Shown piece after piece: positions 44,916 through 56,039 of a stretch of 64,000 bases of DNA; the first letter of the stretch is position 1; every line of letters begins with the position of its first letter. The DNA lies in NCBI RefSeq assembly GCF_003289965.1, contig NZ_QMBQ01000003.1, forward strand, positions 434,001 through 498,000, read 5' to 3'. The stretch comes from Mesorhizobium atlanticum. GTDB taxonomy: Bacteria; Pseudomonadota; Alphaproteobacteria; Rhizobiales; Rhizobiaceae. Position numbers and translations under genes: made by a program. A model generated the notes under the pieces. It had not been told where the DNA came from, made no database searches, and saw only the letters and a list, made by a program, of their open reading frames with translations.

Positions 44916-45599
44916 ATGAGCTCCGTCAGCGACCGCGCCCGCTTCCTGATCATCGACGACCACCCGCTGTTTCGCGAGGCGCTGCACAGCGCCGTGCAGA
45001 TGGCCTATCCGGATGTCGACACGGTCGAGGCCCGCTCGATCGCGGAGGCGATCGAGCTTCTTGCCGACGCCAAGCCGTTCGATCTCGCGCTGCTCGATTT
45101 GAGCATGCCCGACGTGCATGGCTTCGAAGGCCTGCTGCAGCTCAGGACCCGCTATCCGCGTCTGCCGGTGGTGATCGTCTCCGGCTACGAGGAGCCGAAG
45201 ATCATTTCCGAGGCGCTCTCCTACGGCGCCGCCGGCTTCATCCCGAAGTCGGCGCGCAAGAGCGACCTCGCCGCCGCCATTCGCTCGGTGATGGAAGGCG
45301 CCGTCTACGTGCCGGAGAACTACGAGGGCCAGCCGCCGGACCCCGACAGCACCGACCGCGCCGACATGGTGCAGCGCCTGGCGAGGCTCACGCCGCAGCA
45401 GCTGAGGGTCCTGCAGATGCTGCGCCAGGGCATGCTGAACAAGCAGATCGCCTACGAGCTGCAGGTGGGCGAGACCACGGTGAAGGCGCATGTCTCGGAG
45501 ATATTGCGCAAGCTCAACGTGTACAGCAGGACGCAGGCGGTGATCGAGGTGTCGAAGCTCGACAATGCGGAGCTGTTTCGGGATCAGGCGGGGTTTTGA
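44916..45599 (+). CDS. LuxR/NarL-type response regulator
   Basis: A 227-residue two-component regulator. The receiver domain has the acidic pair in LIIDDHP and phosphorylation site Asp61 in ALLDLSMPD, with Lys in FIPKSARK. A C-terminal GerE-type helix-turn-helix (LTPQQLRVLQMLRQGMLNKQ to SEILRKLNV) binds DNA. ATG 44916 gives a normal N-terminus. It is convergent with, and nine bases from, the hybrid histidine kinase, its likely partner. The set resembles ErbR/AgmR-type systems that control alcohol oxidation, but the target genes are unknown. Confidence 0.9.
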   Translation: MSSVSDRARFLIIDDHPLFREALHSAVQMAYPDVDTVEARSIAEAIELLADAKPFDLALLDLSMPDVHGFEGLLQLRTRYPRLPVVIVSGYEEPKIISEALSYGAAGFIPKSARKSDLAAAIRSVMEGAVYVPENYEGQPPDPDSTDRADMVQRLARLTPQQLRVLQMLRQGMLNKQIAYELQVGETTVKAHVSEILRKLNVYSRTQAVIEVSKLDNAELFRDQAGF

Positions 45600-45608
45600 A
45601 GGGCAATT

Positions 45609-46952
45609 CTAAGCCAGCAAATGCGCCAGCAGCGCGCGCAGCTGCGCGGGTTTCAGCGGCTTGCGCATCAGCTCTATGCCGGCGGCACGGGCGGCCTTGG
45701 CGACGAGCTCTGACCCATCGGCAGTGACGATCAGCGCCGGTACCGCACGGCCGAGATAGTCGCGCACTTCGGCTATTGTCGCGGTGCCGAGGTCGCCACC
45801 GTCGAGATGCTGGTCGGCGATGACGATGTCGGGCACCCAGTCGGTGTCACCCAGAAGATCGAGCGCGTCGTCGGTCGAGGTCGCGGCGCGCACCAGGCAC
45901 TGCCAGCGTTCGAGCAGCGAGGTCATGGCGGAGAGCACGTCGGCGTCGTTCTCGACCAGCAAGACCTTGGTGCCGAACAGGCCGTAGCCGCGCGGACGGT
46001 CCATGTCAGCAACGGCGGCCACCGGTTCGGCCGCCATGCCGATCGGCACGTCGATGTGGAAGATGGTGCCGCGCCCAACCCTCGAGGAAAAGGTGACGGG
46101 ATGGCCTAGTGCGGCCGCCATGCGGCGCACGATGGCGAGGCCCAGTCCCAGTCCGCCGGCCAACCCGCCGTCGGCAAGCGTCGAGGTGCCGCGATGGAAC
46201 TCCTCGAACACCGCTTCCCGCTGGTCCTCGGCAATGCCGCAGCCGGTGTCGGCGACGTCGATGCGGATGGTATCGCCGCGATGCCTGGTGCCGACCAGCA
46301 CGCCGCCGGAGCGGGTGTAGCGCAGCGCGTTGGAGAGGATGTTCTGCAGGATGCGCCTGAGCAGCGTGCGGTCGGAGCGCACCACGACATTGACCGGCCG
46401 GAACTTCAGCGACAGGCTTTTCTTTTCCGCCTCGGGCTGGAAATCCGAGCGCAGCGAGGAAAACAGCGTCTCCAGGCTGACATCGCCGATTTCGGGCTGC
46501 ACGACGCCGGCGTCGAGCTTGGAAATGTCGAGCAGCGTGCGTAAGAGGTCCTCCATCGTCTCCAGCGAGCGCTCGACCTGGCGCACCAGCTTTTTGCCTT
46601 CCTCGCTGGTCTGGACCTCGGCCAGCGCCGAGACCGACAGATGCGCGGCGTTGAGCGGCTGCAGCACGTCGTGGCTGGCGGCGGCGAGGAACCTGGTCTT
46701 AGAGAGGTTCGCCAGCTCGGCATTTTCCTTCGCCGCGCTGAGATCGATGTTCGATTGCTCGAGCCGGCGCAGCGTCGCGTGCAATTCCTCTGTGCGGTTG
46801 CGCACCCGGTTTTCCAGCGAAATCGCGGTCTGGAACAGCGAGAAGGCATTGCCCTGCTGGTCCATCGAGCGCTCGACGCGGCTGACCAGCGCCGCGTTGA
46901 TCTTCTTCAGCCTTTCGACGTCGTCGATGTCGCGCAGCGGCATCTCGTTCAC
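45609..46952 (-). CDS. Hybrid histidine kinase with C-terminal receiver
   Basis: A 447-residue kinase without a membrane segment. A coiled coil (about residues 45-88) leads to the H-box SHDVLQPLNA with His94, then the ATPase domain (N-box NILSNALRYT, G-boxes DTGCGI and GGLGLGLAIV), and a receiver domain (LLVENDAD; phospho-acceptor Asp380 in IVIADQHLDGG). The H-box type is that of NahK/ErcS'-like cytoplasmic kinases. Its start overlaps the FIST gene stop by four bases, so the FIST protein is probably its separate sensor subunit. The LuxR-type regulator lies at its 3' end. Confidence 0.9.
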   Translation of the reverse strand: MNEMPLRDIDDVERLKKINAALVSRVERSMDQQGNAFSLFQTAISLENRVRNRTEELHATLRRLEQSNIDLSAAKENAELANLSKTRFLAAASHDVLQPLNAAHLSVSALAEVQTSEEGKKLVRQVERSLETMEDLLRTLLDISKLDAGVVQPEIGDVSLETLFSSLRSDFQPEAEKKSLSLKFRPVNVVVRSDRTLLRRILQNILSNALRYTRSGGVLVGTRHRGDTIRIDVADTGCGIAEDQREAVFEEFHRGTSTLADGGLAGGLGLGLAIVRRMAAALGHPVTFSSRVGRGTIFHIDVPIGMAAEPVAAVADMDRPRGYGLFGTKVLLVENDADVLSAMTSLLERWQCLVRAATSTDDALDLLGDTDWVPDIVIADQHLDGGDLGTATIAEVRDYLGRAVPALIVTADGSELVAKAARAAGIELMRKPLKPAQLRALLAHLLA

Positions 46953-48118
46953 TCGGCCGCCTGGCGCTCGCCGAAGGCGATGCCGGTAAAGGTCTGGTTG
47001 AGATGCATCGAGCGATACTGCTCGCCATAGGTGCCGAAGCCGATGACCTTGTTGGTCCGGTAGAGCTCGGAAATGTCGCGGAAGACCTGGCGGTTGCGCG
47101 CATCGAGCCGGCGCAGCACGCAGTCGAAGCCCAGGATCATGTCTATCCCGCCGAGCTTGTGCTCGACATCCTCGAAAGCGGTGCGCGTCGATTCCACCAT
47201 GTTCTTCGGCTGGGCGATGGAAAGCACGATACCATCGTCGATGGCGCAGAAGAAGGACAGCGAGCCGTCAGGGTGCATGCGCTGGATCGATCGGCAATAA
47301 TATTCGCCGCCGACCTTCACGACGACGGGGTGCGAGGCAAAGCTCAGCGGCGTCAGCGTCTGCGGCAGGATGCCGACGGAGGCCGCGTATTCCTCCGCCG
47401 CGTTGGCGGCGTTGAATTCACGCACGATGCGATGGTCGGGGTCGGACGCCGTCACCACCAGCTTCTCGTCGGTCGGGATGAAATTGTCGGTCTTGAAGAC
47501 GTGGAAAGGGATTTCGGTCGCCACCAGCACGATGATGGCGCTGTCGGAGGCAACCCGGCCATTGGCCATCAGCCTGGTCGTCTCGAATTTGAGGTCGTCG
47601 CCGGCCGAGCCGCCGATCAGCGGGACGTCGTCCAGCCCCCAGTGGATGGCCGAGGTCACCGCCTCCTCGGCATAGGACAACCCGTCGATGAAACAGAGCG
47701 CGAAAATCCCCTTGGAGCGGTCGTGGCCGATGCGCCCGCGCAGCAGCCGCCGCAACGCCGCGACCTCGCCGGTGATACTGTCCATGCTGGACGAAGAGAG
47801 GTTTTCGACCATGACGGACACGGTCGAAAACGACGCCGAAGGCAAAAGCAGGGCAAGGATATGCCCTTCCTCCAGTCCCTGCGGCGTGATCTCGCCGGCG
47901 GTAGAGCAGCCCGCATAGGCGAGCGACGGCGCGTATGCTTTCAGCGCCTGCGCCAGCGCCGCCGCATCGACCAGGCCTTGGGAGAAGAACAGAAGCGCGA
48001 AGCCGGCATCGACGATTGCCGCTTCGGCGGCGATGGCCCGCGCAAAGGCATTCGGGTCGGGCTCGTCCGTGGTGAGCGCCGAAAGGCCCGACGCATAGCG
48101 TGTGCTCGAACTCGCCAG
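46949..48118 (-). CDS. FIST-domain sensor protein, probably started at CTG
   Basis: About 389 residues with FIST_N and FIST_C domains, cytoplasmic ligand-sensing modules found with signalling proteins. The N-terminal FIST part, including the YAGCSTAGEI motif, lies upstream of the first ordinary start (TTG 47845), which would cut about 91 residues out of the domain. Between the upstream stop codon and 47845 there is no in-frame ATG, GTG or TTG. The CTG at 48118 has GGAG seven bases upstream and gives a full-length protein starting ASSSTRYASG. I therefore call a CTG start. The gene overlaps the histidine kinase gene by four bases, indicating a coupled sensor-kinase pair. Confidence 0.82.
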   Translation of the reverse strand: MASSSTRYASGLSALTTDEPDPNAFARAIAAEAAIVDAGFALLFFSQGLVDAAALAQALKAYAPSLAYAGCSTAGEITPQGLEEGHILALLLPSASFSTVSVMVENLSSSSMDSITGEVAALRRLLRGRIGHDRSKGIFALCFIDGLSYAEEAVTSAIHWGLDDVPLIGGSAGDDLKFETTRLMANGRVASDSAIIVLVATEIPFHVFKTDNFIPTDEKLVVTASDPDHRIVREFNAANAAEEYAASVGILPQTLTPLSFASHPVVVKVGGEYYCRSIQRMHPDGSLSFFCAIDDGIVLSIAQPKNMVESTRTAFEDVEHKLGGIDMILGFDCVLRRLDARNRQVFRDISELYRTNKVIGFGTYGEQYRSMHLNQTFTGIAFGERQAAE

Positions 48119-48387
48119 CTGCCTTCTCCGTAATTCCTCCGACGCGGTTTATGCGTATCTTTTCTTATGCGTGCCAGGCACGCCCCGCGTCGAGGGCATC
48201 TTTGCCCTCAATCGCTGATTTGGCAATGGGCCGGTGAGCGTGCCCGACAGCATGCCGGCCATGACCGAAAGTACAAGGAGCGGAGCGCTGGCAGCGCTGT
48301 TTTGCCCGTTGTACGCTACCCCGAATAACGCACTGCCGAGGCACGGCATCGGCAAGTGATACCAAGGTTAATACCCAGGGAGGTTGC

Positions 48388-48888
48388 ATGTCGGACGTGT
48401 CGTTGACTGTGAATGGGAAACGGGTCAGCGGGAGCGCCGAGGACCGAACGCTGCTGGTGCATTTCCTACGGGAACATCTGGGCCTCACCGGAACGCATGT
48501 CGGTTGCGATACGTCGCAATGCGGCGCCTGCGTCGTGCATGTAGACGGCCGGGCGGTGAAATCCTGCACGATGCTGGCCGTTCAGGCCTCAGGCTCGACC
48601 ATCGTCACCATCGAAGGGCTGGCCGACGGCGCCGAACTGCATCCGGTCCAGGCCGCGTTCAAGGAGCATCACGGCTTGCAATGCGGCTTCTGCACGCCAG
48701 GCATGATCATGACCGCGACCGACATGATCGCGCGTCATCCCGAGGGCCTCGATGAGGCGACGGTGCGCGCCGAGCTCGAAGGCAATATCTGCCGCTGCAC
48801 GGGCTACCACAACATCGTGAAGGCGATCCTCGCCGCATCGCAAGCGATGGCGAAGGGGTCGAAGGGCAAGGCGAAGCAGGCAGCTTAG
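48388..48888 (+). CDS. coxS: Small (2Fe-2S) subunit of a form II CO-dehydrogenase-like enzyme
   Basis: A 166-residue molybdenum-hydroxylase iron-sulfur subunit. The plant-ferredoxin-type cluster uses Cys40, 45, 48 and 60 ([10 protein letters not shown] then SC). The helical domain cluster uses Cys99, 102, 135 and 137 (CGFC and CRC). It passes electrons from the molybdenum site in CoxL to the FAD in CoxM. The gene order S-L-M here is that of form II enzymes. A large hairpin separates it from coxL. Confidence 0.92.
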   Translation: MSDVSLTVNGKRVSGSAEDRTLLVHFLREHLGLTGTHVGCDTSQCGACVVHVDGRAVKSCTMLAVQASGSTIVTIEGLADGAELHPVQAAFKEHHGLQCGFCTPGMIMTATDMIARHPEGLDEATVRAELEGNICRCTGYHNIVKAILAASQAMAKGSKGKAKQAA

Positions 48889-48889
48889 A

Positions 48890-48970
48890 GTGAATGGTGA
48901 ATAGTGAATGGTGAATAGTGCCGCTGGCTGGCACGTTCGACCATTCACCATTTTACAATTCACCATTCAC
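48890..48970. repeat. Heptamer repeats forming a long hairpin between coxS and coxL
   Basis: The left arm (48890-48920) is four tandem heptamers GTGAATG/GTGAATA plus GTG. The right arm (about 48942-48970) is an inverted copy with CATTCACCATT blocks; the two pair over about 27 bases with few mismatches around a 20-odd-base loop. It begins right after the coxS stop and ends just before the coxL ribosome-binding site (GGAGGAGG). Confidence 0.85.
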
Positions 48971-48987
48971 CGGAGGAGGAATTTCTC

Positions 48988-51336
<2,349 letters not shown>

Positions 51337-51348
51337 GGAGGAGCGGTC

Positions 51349-52146
51349 ATGTATTCCGTCAATTACCATCGCGCCGCCTCCGTCGCCGACGCCGCAAAGC
51401 TGCTGAAGAGCGGCGATGCCAAGCTGCTCTCCGGCGGCATGACCTTGATCCCCGCCATGAAGACGCGGCTGGCGGCGCCGTCGGACCTCGTCGACGTGTC
51501 ACGGCTGAAGGAGCTTCAGGGCGTCAAGGTGTCCGGCAAGACGGTCACCATCGGCGCCGCGACCACGCATTACGACGTCTCGGCCGACGCGAATTTGAAG
51601 AAGGCCTGCCCGGCGCTGGCGCATATGGCATCGCTGATCGGCGATCCGGCGGTGCGCTACAAGGGCACGATCGGCGGCTCGATCGCCAACAACGATCCGG
51701 CGGCCGATTATCCGGCGGCATTGCTGGCGCTGGGCGCGACGATCATCACCAACAAGCGCGAGATCGCGGCGGACAAATTCTTCAAGGGTCTGTTCGAGAC
51801 GGCGCTGAAGGAGGGCGAGATCATCACGGCGGTGAGTTTCACCGCTCCGGCCAAGGCGGCCTACCAGAAGTTCCGCAACCCGGCTTCGCGCTACGCCATT
51901 GTCGGCGTGTTCGTGACCAAGGGCAAGGACGGGGTGAGGGCGGCGGTGACCGGCGCCGGGGAGGACGGTGTCTTCCGCTCCAAGGAAGTCGAGACGGCGC
52001 TGTCGAAGAATTTTGACGCCTCGGCGCTCGACGGCCTCAAAGTGCCGGCAAAGGGACTGATGAGCGATATCCACGCCTCCGCCGACTACCGCGCCAGTCT
52101 GATCGCGGTGATGGCCAAGCGCGCGGTGGCCGCCGCCAACGCCTGA
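51349..52146 (+). CDS. coxM: FAD-binding medium subunit of a form II CO-dehydrogenase-like enzyme
   Basis: A 265-residue FAD subunit of the molybdenum hydroxylase family. FAD-binding motifs are LLSGGMTLIPAMK and the GTIGGSIANNDPAADYPAAL loop. It accepts electrons from the CoxS clusters and passes them to the respiratory chain. It is the last gene of the operon and is followed by a strong terminator. No maturation genes (coxDEFG) are in the window after it. Confidence 0.92.
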   Translation: MYSVNYHRAASVADAAKLLKSGDAKLLSGGMTLIPAMKTRLAAPSDLVDVSRLKELQGVKVSGKTVTIGAATTHYDVSADANLKKACPALAHMASLIGDPAVRYKGTIGGSIANNDPAADYPAALLALGATIITNKREIAADKFFKGLFETALKEGEIITAVSFTAPAKAAYQKFRNPASRYAIVGVFVTKGKDGVRAAVTGAGEDGVFRSKEVETALSKNFDASALDGLKVPAKGLMSDIHASADYRASLIAVMAKRAVAAANA

Positions 52147-52171
52147 AACGCTTTCGACCCGGATGAAGGAG

Positions 52172-52198
52172 GGGGCCGTCGCGGCCCCTTTTCTTTTT
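52172..52198 (+). terminator. Rho-independent terminator after coxM
   Basis: GGGGCCG-TCG-CGGCCCC forms a perfect 7-bp stem with a 3-base loop, followed by TTTTCTTTTTG. It ends the coxSLM transcript 25 bases after the coxM stop. Confidence 0.88.
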
Positions 52199-52347
52199 GT
52201 ATTCGCAACCACTTGGCGGGCATGCTCCGAGAATTCGTAGCTTCGCACTTGCACAATAATATCCCGCACTGCAAAATAAGCGCGGCGGGAGACGAAGCGG
52301 TTCCGGCACGGTAATCCGTGCGGGGCCTCGAGTTGCGAAAGACGGGC

Positions 52348-53370
52348 ATGACCGACATCTCCGCGACCGCCGGTGCCTTGCCACGGGCCTCAGAAGACAA
52401 AGCCGCACGCACAAGGCTCGCCTATCTCGACGGCTGGCGCGGCTTGTCGATCGCGCTGGTGCTGATCGGCCATTTCTTTCCGGTTCCAGGAATCAATCTT
52501 GGCGTGCTCGGCGTCGAGTTCTTCTTCGTGCTGAGCGGCCGGCTGATGGGCGAGATCCTGTTCATCGAGCGTTTTCCGCTGAAGAAATTCTTCAAGCGCC
52601 GCTTTTCGCGCATCTATCCGGCGCTGGTGGTGTTCGTGATTGCCGCCATGATCGGCCTTGCCGGGACCTTCATCATGTTCAAATGGAAGGCGGCGCTGAC
52701 GGCGCTGACCTTCACCTACAATTATGCCGGCATCTTCATCAACCGGGCCGGCGCGCTCGACCATATCTGGTCACTCTGCGTCGAGGAGCACTCCTATATC
52801 CTGCTGGCGCTGATCAGCGTGATAGTCACCGGCAGGGCGAATGTCGTGCGGCTGCTGACGGTGCTGGCGCTGCTGGCTATGGCCAACGGCGCCATTTCGT
52901 ACGGGCTTCTCGGCATGAGCTACGAGACCAGCTACTGGCGCACCGACGTGCATATCGCTTCCATCTTGCTGTCCACCGCAATCTGCTTGCTCAAGGCCGA
53001 TGGCCGCCTGCCGGCTTTCCTGAAAAGCCAGCATGTGGCGCTTGCGGCTGCGGCCGGCGGCGTGTTGCTGTTCCTCAATCCGGTGCCGACCCCGATCCAC
53101 TATCTCGTCGGCGTGCCGCTGCTGGCGCTGGCCGTCAACACACTGGAATTCGACGGTTCCTATCTGACGGACCTGCTGTCGTCGCGGCCGATGGTCATGC
53201 TCGGCCTGTGGTCCTATTCGCTCTATCTCTGGCAGCAGCCCTTCTACAAATTCGTCGATGAGCGCGGCAGCGCGCCGGTGCCGATGCTGGCGGCCGTGTT
53301 CGGCTGCGCGCTGGCGAGCTATTACATCGTCGAGAAGCCGGCTCGCGGCTGGCTCAACCGCAACTGGTGA
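52348..53370 (+). CDS. OafA/NodX-type membrane acyltransferase
   Basis: A 340-residue acyltransferase-3 family membrane protein with about ten helices. The N-terminal RLAYLDGWRGLSIALVLIGHF holds the conserved Arg and His residues of the family, and LSGRLMGEILF and WSLCVEEHSYILL follow as usual. These enzymes O-acetylate surface or exported sugars. ATG 52348 is chosen over GTG 52318. The gene is convergent with the SRPBCC gene, only two bases apart. The substrate could be a polysaccharide or lipid, not identifiable here. Confidence 0.88.
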   Translation: MTDISATAGALPRASEDKAARTRLAYLDGWRGLSIALVLIGHFFPVPGINLGVLGVEFFFVLSGRLMGEILFIERFPLKKFFKRRFSRIYPALVVFVIAAMIGLAGTFIMFKWKAALTALTFTYNYAGIFINRAGALDHIWSLCVEEHSYILLALISVIVTGRANVVRLLTVLALLAMANGAISYGLLGMSYETSYWRTDVHIASILLSTAICLLKADGRLPAFLKSQHVALAAAAGGVLLFLNPVPTPIHYLVGVPLLALAVNTLEFDGSYLTDLLSSRPMVMLGLWSYSLYLWQQPFYKFVDERGSAPVPMLAAVFGCALASYYIVEKPARGWLNRNW

Positions 53371-53372
53371 GG

Positions 53373-53858
53373 TCAGGCCTTGCCGTTCTTTCGGGCGGCG
53401 AGGTAGCGGCGAAGCCCGGCTTCGCCGCGCGGCGTCGTCCAGCGATGGTTCCAGGCGAAGGCCGGCCTGAGCAGCGGCGCCAGGAATTTGAGGATCGGCC
53501 TCTCAACCGTGACTTGCCAGACCAGATCGACATGCGTGCCGCTTCCCAAAGGAGACAGCTCCGCCCGCCAGAGCCCGTCGAAATCGCCGAAGGTTTTTAC
53601 CACCACCAGCCGGCCGGGTATAAGCTCGGCAGCCTCGATGATGAAGTTCAGCTCATAAGGCAGGGCGCCGCGCGCTCTCGCCCTGGCGCGGGCGCCGACA
53701 ACGCCCTTGCCCTTCTTGTCGAGCGGCTCGACTTCCTTATAGGCATCGCCCCACCAGAGCGGCAGAAGCTCAGCGTCCGACAGCACGTCCCAGACTTCCT
53801 GCGGCGTGCCTTCAGGGATGTCCCAGCTTTCGTCGAAGCGGAAGACATTGCTCGGCAT
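53373..53858 (-). CDS. SRPBCC (polyketide-cyclase-like) superfamily protein
   Basis: A 161-residue START/Bet v1-fold protein. It begins [20 protein letters not shown], with the [16 protein letters not shown] segment and the [17 protein letters not shown] strand typical of the superfamily. Such proteins bind hydrophobic ligands; the role here is unknown. The start at 53858 is the first that gives the normal N-terminus. The upstream in-frame extension runs into the GNAT pseudogene remnant and is rejected. Confidence 0.8.
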   Translation of the reverse strand: MPSNVFRFDESWDIPEGTPQEVWDVLSDAELLPLWWGDAYKEVEPLDKKGKGVVGARARARARGALPYELNFIIEAAELIPGRLVVVKTFGDFDGLWRAELSPLGSGTHVDLVWQVTVERPILKFLAPLLRPAFAWNHRWTTPRGEAGLRRYLAARKNGKA

Positions 53859-53935
53859 GATGTCGCGCCCCCGGGCCAGCGGAGCGGCCATATTAGCTGC
53901 GGCTTGTTTTCCTGGCCAGTGGCGCCGGATGCTGA

Positions 53936-54049
53936 TCAGGCGGTGATGGGCTTTGCCCAATAGCGCACCGACTTCTTGCCGCCATGGATGACGGCATCGC
54001 CGAAGTCAGCAATGCCGAATGCGGTATGGAAGACATCCGCAGTCGGGAC
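53936..54049 (-). pseudogene. Remnant of the 3' end of a GNAT acetyltransferase gene
   Basis: Read on the minus strand, about 37 codons end in [18 protein letters not shown] and a stop, nearly identical to the C-terminus of the intact GNAT gene at 54646-55143 ([18 protein letters not shown]). The preceding residues ([15 protein letters not shown]) also match (DAFHAALGFAEVGGA). There is no intact N-terminal part upstream. It is the leftover of a duplication, now a fragment. Confidence 0.85.
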
Positions 54050-54090
54050 GCGGATCGAAGGTGGCCGGGGACAGATCCCAGGGGGAAACC

Positions 54091-54465
54091 TTACCGGTAA
54101 CTATCTGGGTCCTTGGCCTTCTCGGCCTGGCAATTGACCTTGCTCAGAACGGCTTTGCGGTAAGAGCCTTCAAACACACGGATTGCCCGCTGGAACTTGG
54201 CCGGATCCGGCGCCAAGTGTTTATTTAGCCCATCGTACAAAAGGATGGAGACAGCCATCATGGCTTTTCCACTTTCGCTTGGCTTCAACGCTGGACACCT
54301 TTTCAATACACCATAGATGTTGCCTGAAATTGTCGCGGCCCGATGCAATTTTCCATCCGCCATACGGGCCAGGTAATTGATGTTCGGCTGCTCTCCCTGC
54401 TCGGCTGAAGCAGTCGATATTGTGAAGCAGATTCCGGCGATCACCATTATCAAAATGCGGCTCAA
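54091..54465 (-). CDS. Small exported protein of unknown function
   Basis: A 124-residue protein with a signal peptide (start SRILIMVIAGICFTISTASA). The mature part is helical with KLHRAATISGNIYG, ALKPSESGKAMMAVSI and a Cys pair (RCPALK, VNCQAE). The TTG at 54465 has a strong GAGGGGGAG ribosome-binding site directly upstream. It lies between the GNAT remnant and the intact GNAT gene. No family recognised. Confidence 0.72.
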   Translation of the reverse strand: MSRILIMVIAGICFTISTASAEQGEQPNINYLARMADGKLHRAATISGNIYGVLKRCPALKPSESGKAMMAVSILLYDGLNKHLAPDPAKFQRAIRVFEGSYRKAVLSKVNCQAEKAKDPDSYR

Positions 54466-54645
54466 GCGCTCCCCCTCTTCTTCCAGTCAACTCGCCTTTC
54501 CAGTCAACTGTCACTGCAGCTTAGATCGAGATTTGAAAGCTTGCCAGCAGCAGGCATAGCTACTCAAGTTAAGTTGCAGACCGCAACAATGGACGAATGG
54601 CTCTTCGGTGGATCGGGCCATTTCTTCCCAGAAATCCGACCTTGT

Positions 54646-55143
54646 TCATTCAGTGAGGGGCTTTGCCCAGTAGCGCACCGACTTCTTGCCGCCATGGATC
54701 ACGGCACCGCCGACTTCGGCGAAGCCGAGCGCGGCGTGGAAGGCATCGGAAGCCGGGTTGGGCGGATCGGCATTGACCTCGCAGGTGACGGCCGTGTGGC
54801 CGGCGCGCCGGGCCTGCTCGAACAGATCTTCATAAAGGCGGCGGGCGTGGCCGCGGCCGCGCGCCGTGGCGGCGACCACCACGCGGTCGACATAGACGAA
54901 GCGCCGATAGCGCTCGCGGAACCAGAGGAAGTTCGGGCTTTCGTAATCTGCGTCCTGGTCGAAGCAAAGGATGAAGGCTTCGAGCGCGCCGATTCGGCGG
55001 GTGTAGAAAGCCTCGCCGAGCAGGAAGGAAAGCTGTTCCGGCTCGAGCCAGGACAGTTCCGCCGCATGCGCGTTATTGAGCGCGAGGATGACGGCCTCGT
55101 CGGCGGGCGAGATCTGTTCGATGGGCAGCAATTCCTTGCTCAT
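54646..55143 (-). CDS. GNAT-family N-acetyltransferase
   Basis: A 165-residue acetyltransferase that would transfer acetyl from acetyl-CoA. The acetyl-CoA-binding motif A is VDRVVVAATARGRGHARRLYEDL (RGRGHA core), followed by CEVNADPPNPASDAFHAALGF, the usual final strands. Target unknown. The start is 11 bases after the cutC stop, so they are likely cotranscribed. Its C-terminal end is duplicated as a decayed fragment 600 bases downstream. Confidence 0.87.
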   Translation of the reverse strand: MSKELLPIEQISPADEAVILALNNAHAAELSWLEPEQLSFLLGEAFYTRRIGALEAFILCFDQDADYESPNFLWFRERYRRFVYVDRVVVAATARGRGHARRLYEDLFEQARRAGHTAVTCEVNADPPNPASDAFHAALGFAEVGGAVIHGGKKSVRYWAKPLTE

Positions 55144-55154
55144 TGTTTGCGCCT

Positions 55155-55916
55155 TCAGGCTCTCGCGGCCGCGATGGTCGCCGCCACCACGGCTCCGTCG
55201 GTCACCGTGTTGCGGTATTCGCGATCGAGGTCCGTGCCGCCCATGCCGACATTCGGGTTGCGGTAGCGCATGGCGCTCGGCACATCCGTGAGCGCGGCGA
55301 AATGCATCTCGGTCAGTCCGGTCCGCCTGCGCACCTCGCCGATTGTGTCGGGCGCCAGCGCGCCGCAGCCCAGGATGATGATGCGATTGCCGGCCAGGCG
55401 CACGAGCTTGGCCAGAAGCTCCATGCCTTCGACCGCCGTGTCGCGCTGGCCGCTGGTCAGCACGCGGCCGACCTTGCAGCGGATCAGCGTCTCGAGCGCC
55501 TCCGTCGGGTCGCGCGTCATGTCGAAGGCGCGGTGACAGGTGACGTTGAGCGGGCCGGCGGCCTCAACGAGAGCGCTCATGCGCGCCTCGTCGATGGCGC
55601 CGTCGGCGGTCAGGCAGCCGACGACGACGCCGGCGACACCGAGCTCGCGCAGCGCTTCGACATCGGCGAGCATCGAGCGGTATTCGGCCTCGCTGTAGAG
55701 GAAATCGCCACCGCGCGGCCGAACGATGACGTGGAAGGGAATGGTCGCGCTTTCGAGCGCGGCTCGCACCGTGCCGAGGCTCGGCGTGATGCCGCCCTCG
55801 ACCAGGCTGGCGCAGAGTTCCACCCGGTCGGCGCCGGCGGCCTGCGCGGCCAGCAGCCCGTCAATGCCTTCGACGCAGATTTCGATCAGGGGTTTTGAGG
55901 CGGCGGTCACGGGCAT
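55155..55916 (-). CDS. cutC: CutC-family protein
   Basis: A 253-residue TIM-barrel protein of the CutC family, once linked to copper homeostasis; the true activity is unsettled. Typical segments are AGADRVELCASLVEGGITPS, VIVRPRGGDFLYS, and VGRVLTSGQRDTA. Two adjacent ATG codons (55919 and 55916) are possible starts. It is followed by the GNAT gene at 11 bases. Confidence 0.88.
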   Translation of the reverse strand: MPVTAASKPLIEICVEGIDGLLAAQAAGADRVELCASLVEGGITPSLGTVRAALESATIPFHVIVRPRGGDFLYSEAEYRSMLADVEALRELGVAGVVVGCLTADGAIDEARMSALVEAAGPLNVTCHRAFDMTRDPTEALETLIRCKVGRVLTSGQRDTAVEGMELLAKLVRLAGNRIIILGCGALAPDTIGEVRRRTGLTEMHFAALTDVPSAMRYRNPNVGMGGTDLDREYRNTVTDGAVVAATIAAARA

Positions 55917-56039
55917 CATCCATGGTTGGCGAGAGAGCAGCCCTAGCATCCGGCCCACCGCCTTGAAAGCCGCAACGATCGGTCCAGGCGCCCCGACTTG
56001 AACAACCTGTCAGGGGTGCACCGGGCGAGCGCCTGACGG

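Noticed and set aside
48890..48970. A CRISPR-like array in the short repeats between coxS and coxL
   Set aside because: The repeats are 7 bases with no spacers and form one inverted hairpin; no cas genes are present.
53859..53960. N-terminal extension of the SRPBCC protein
   Set aside because: The extra codons run into the GNAT remnant in another phase and have no SRPBCC similarity.
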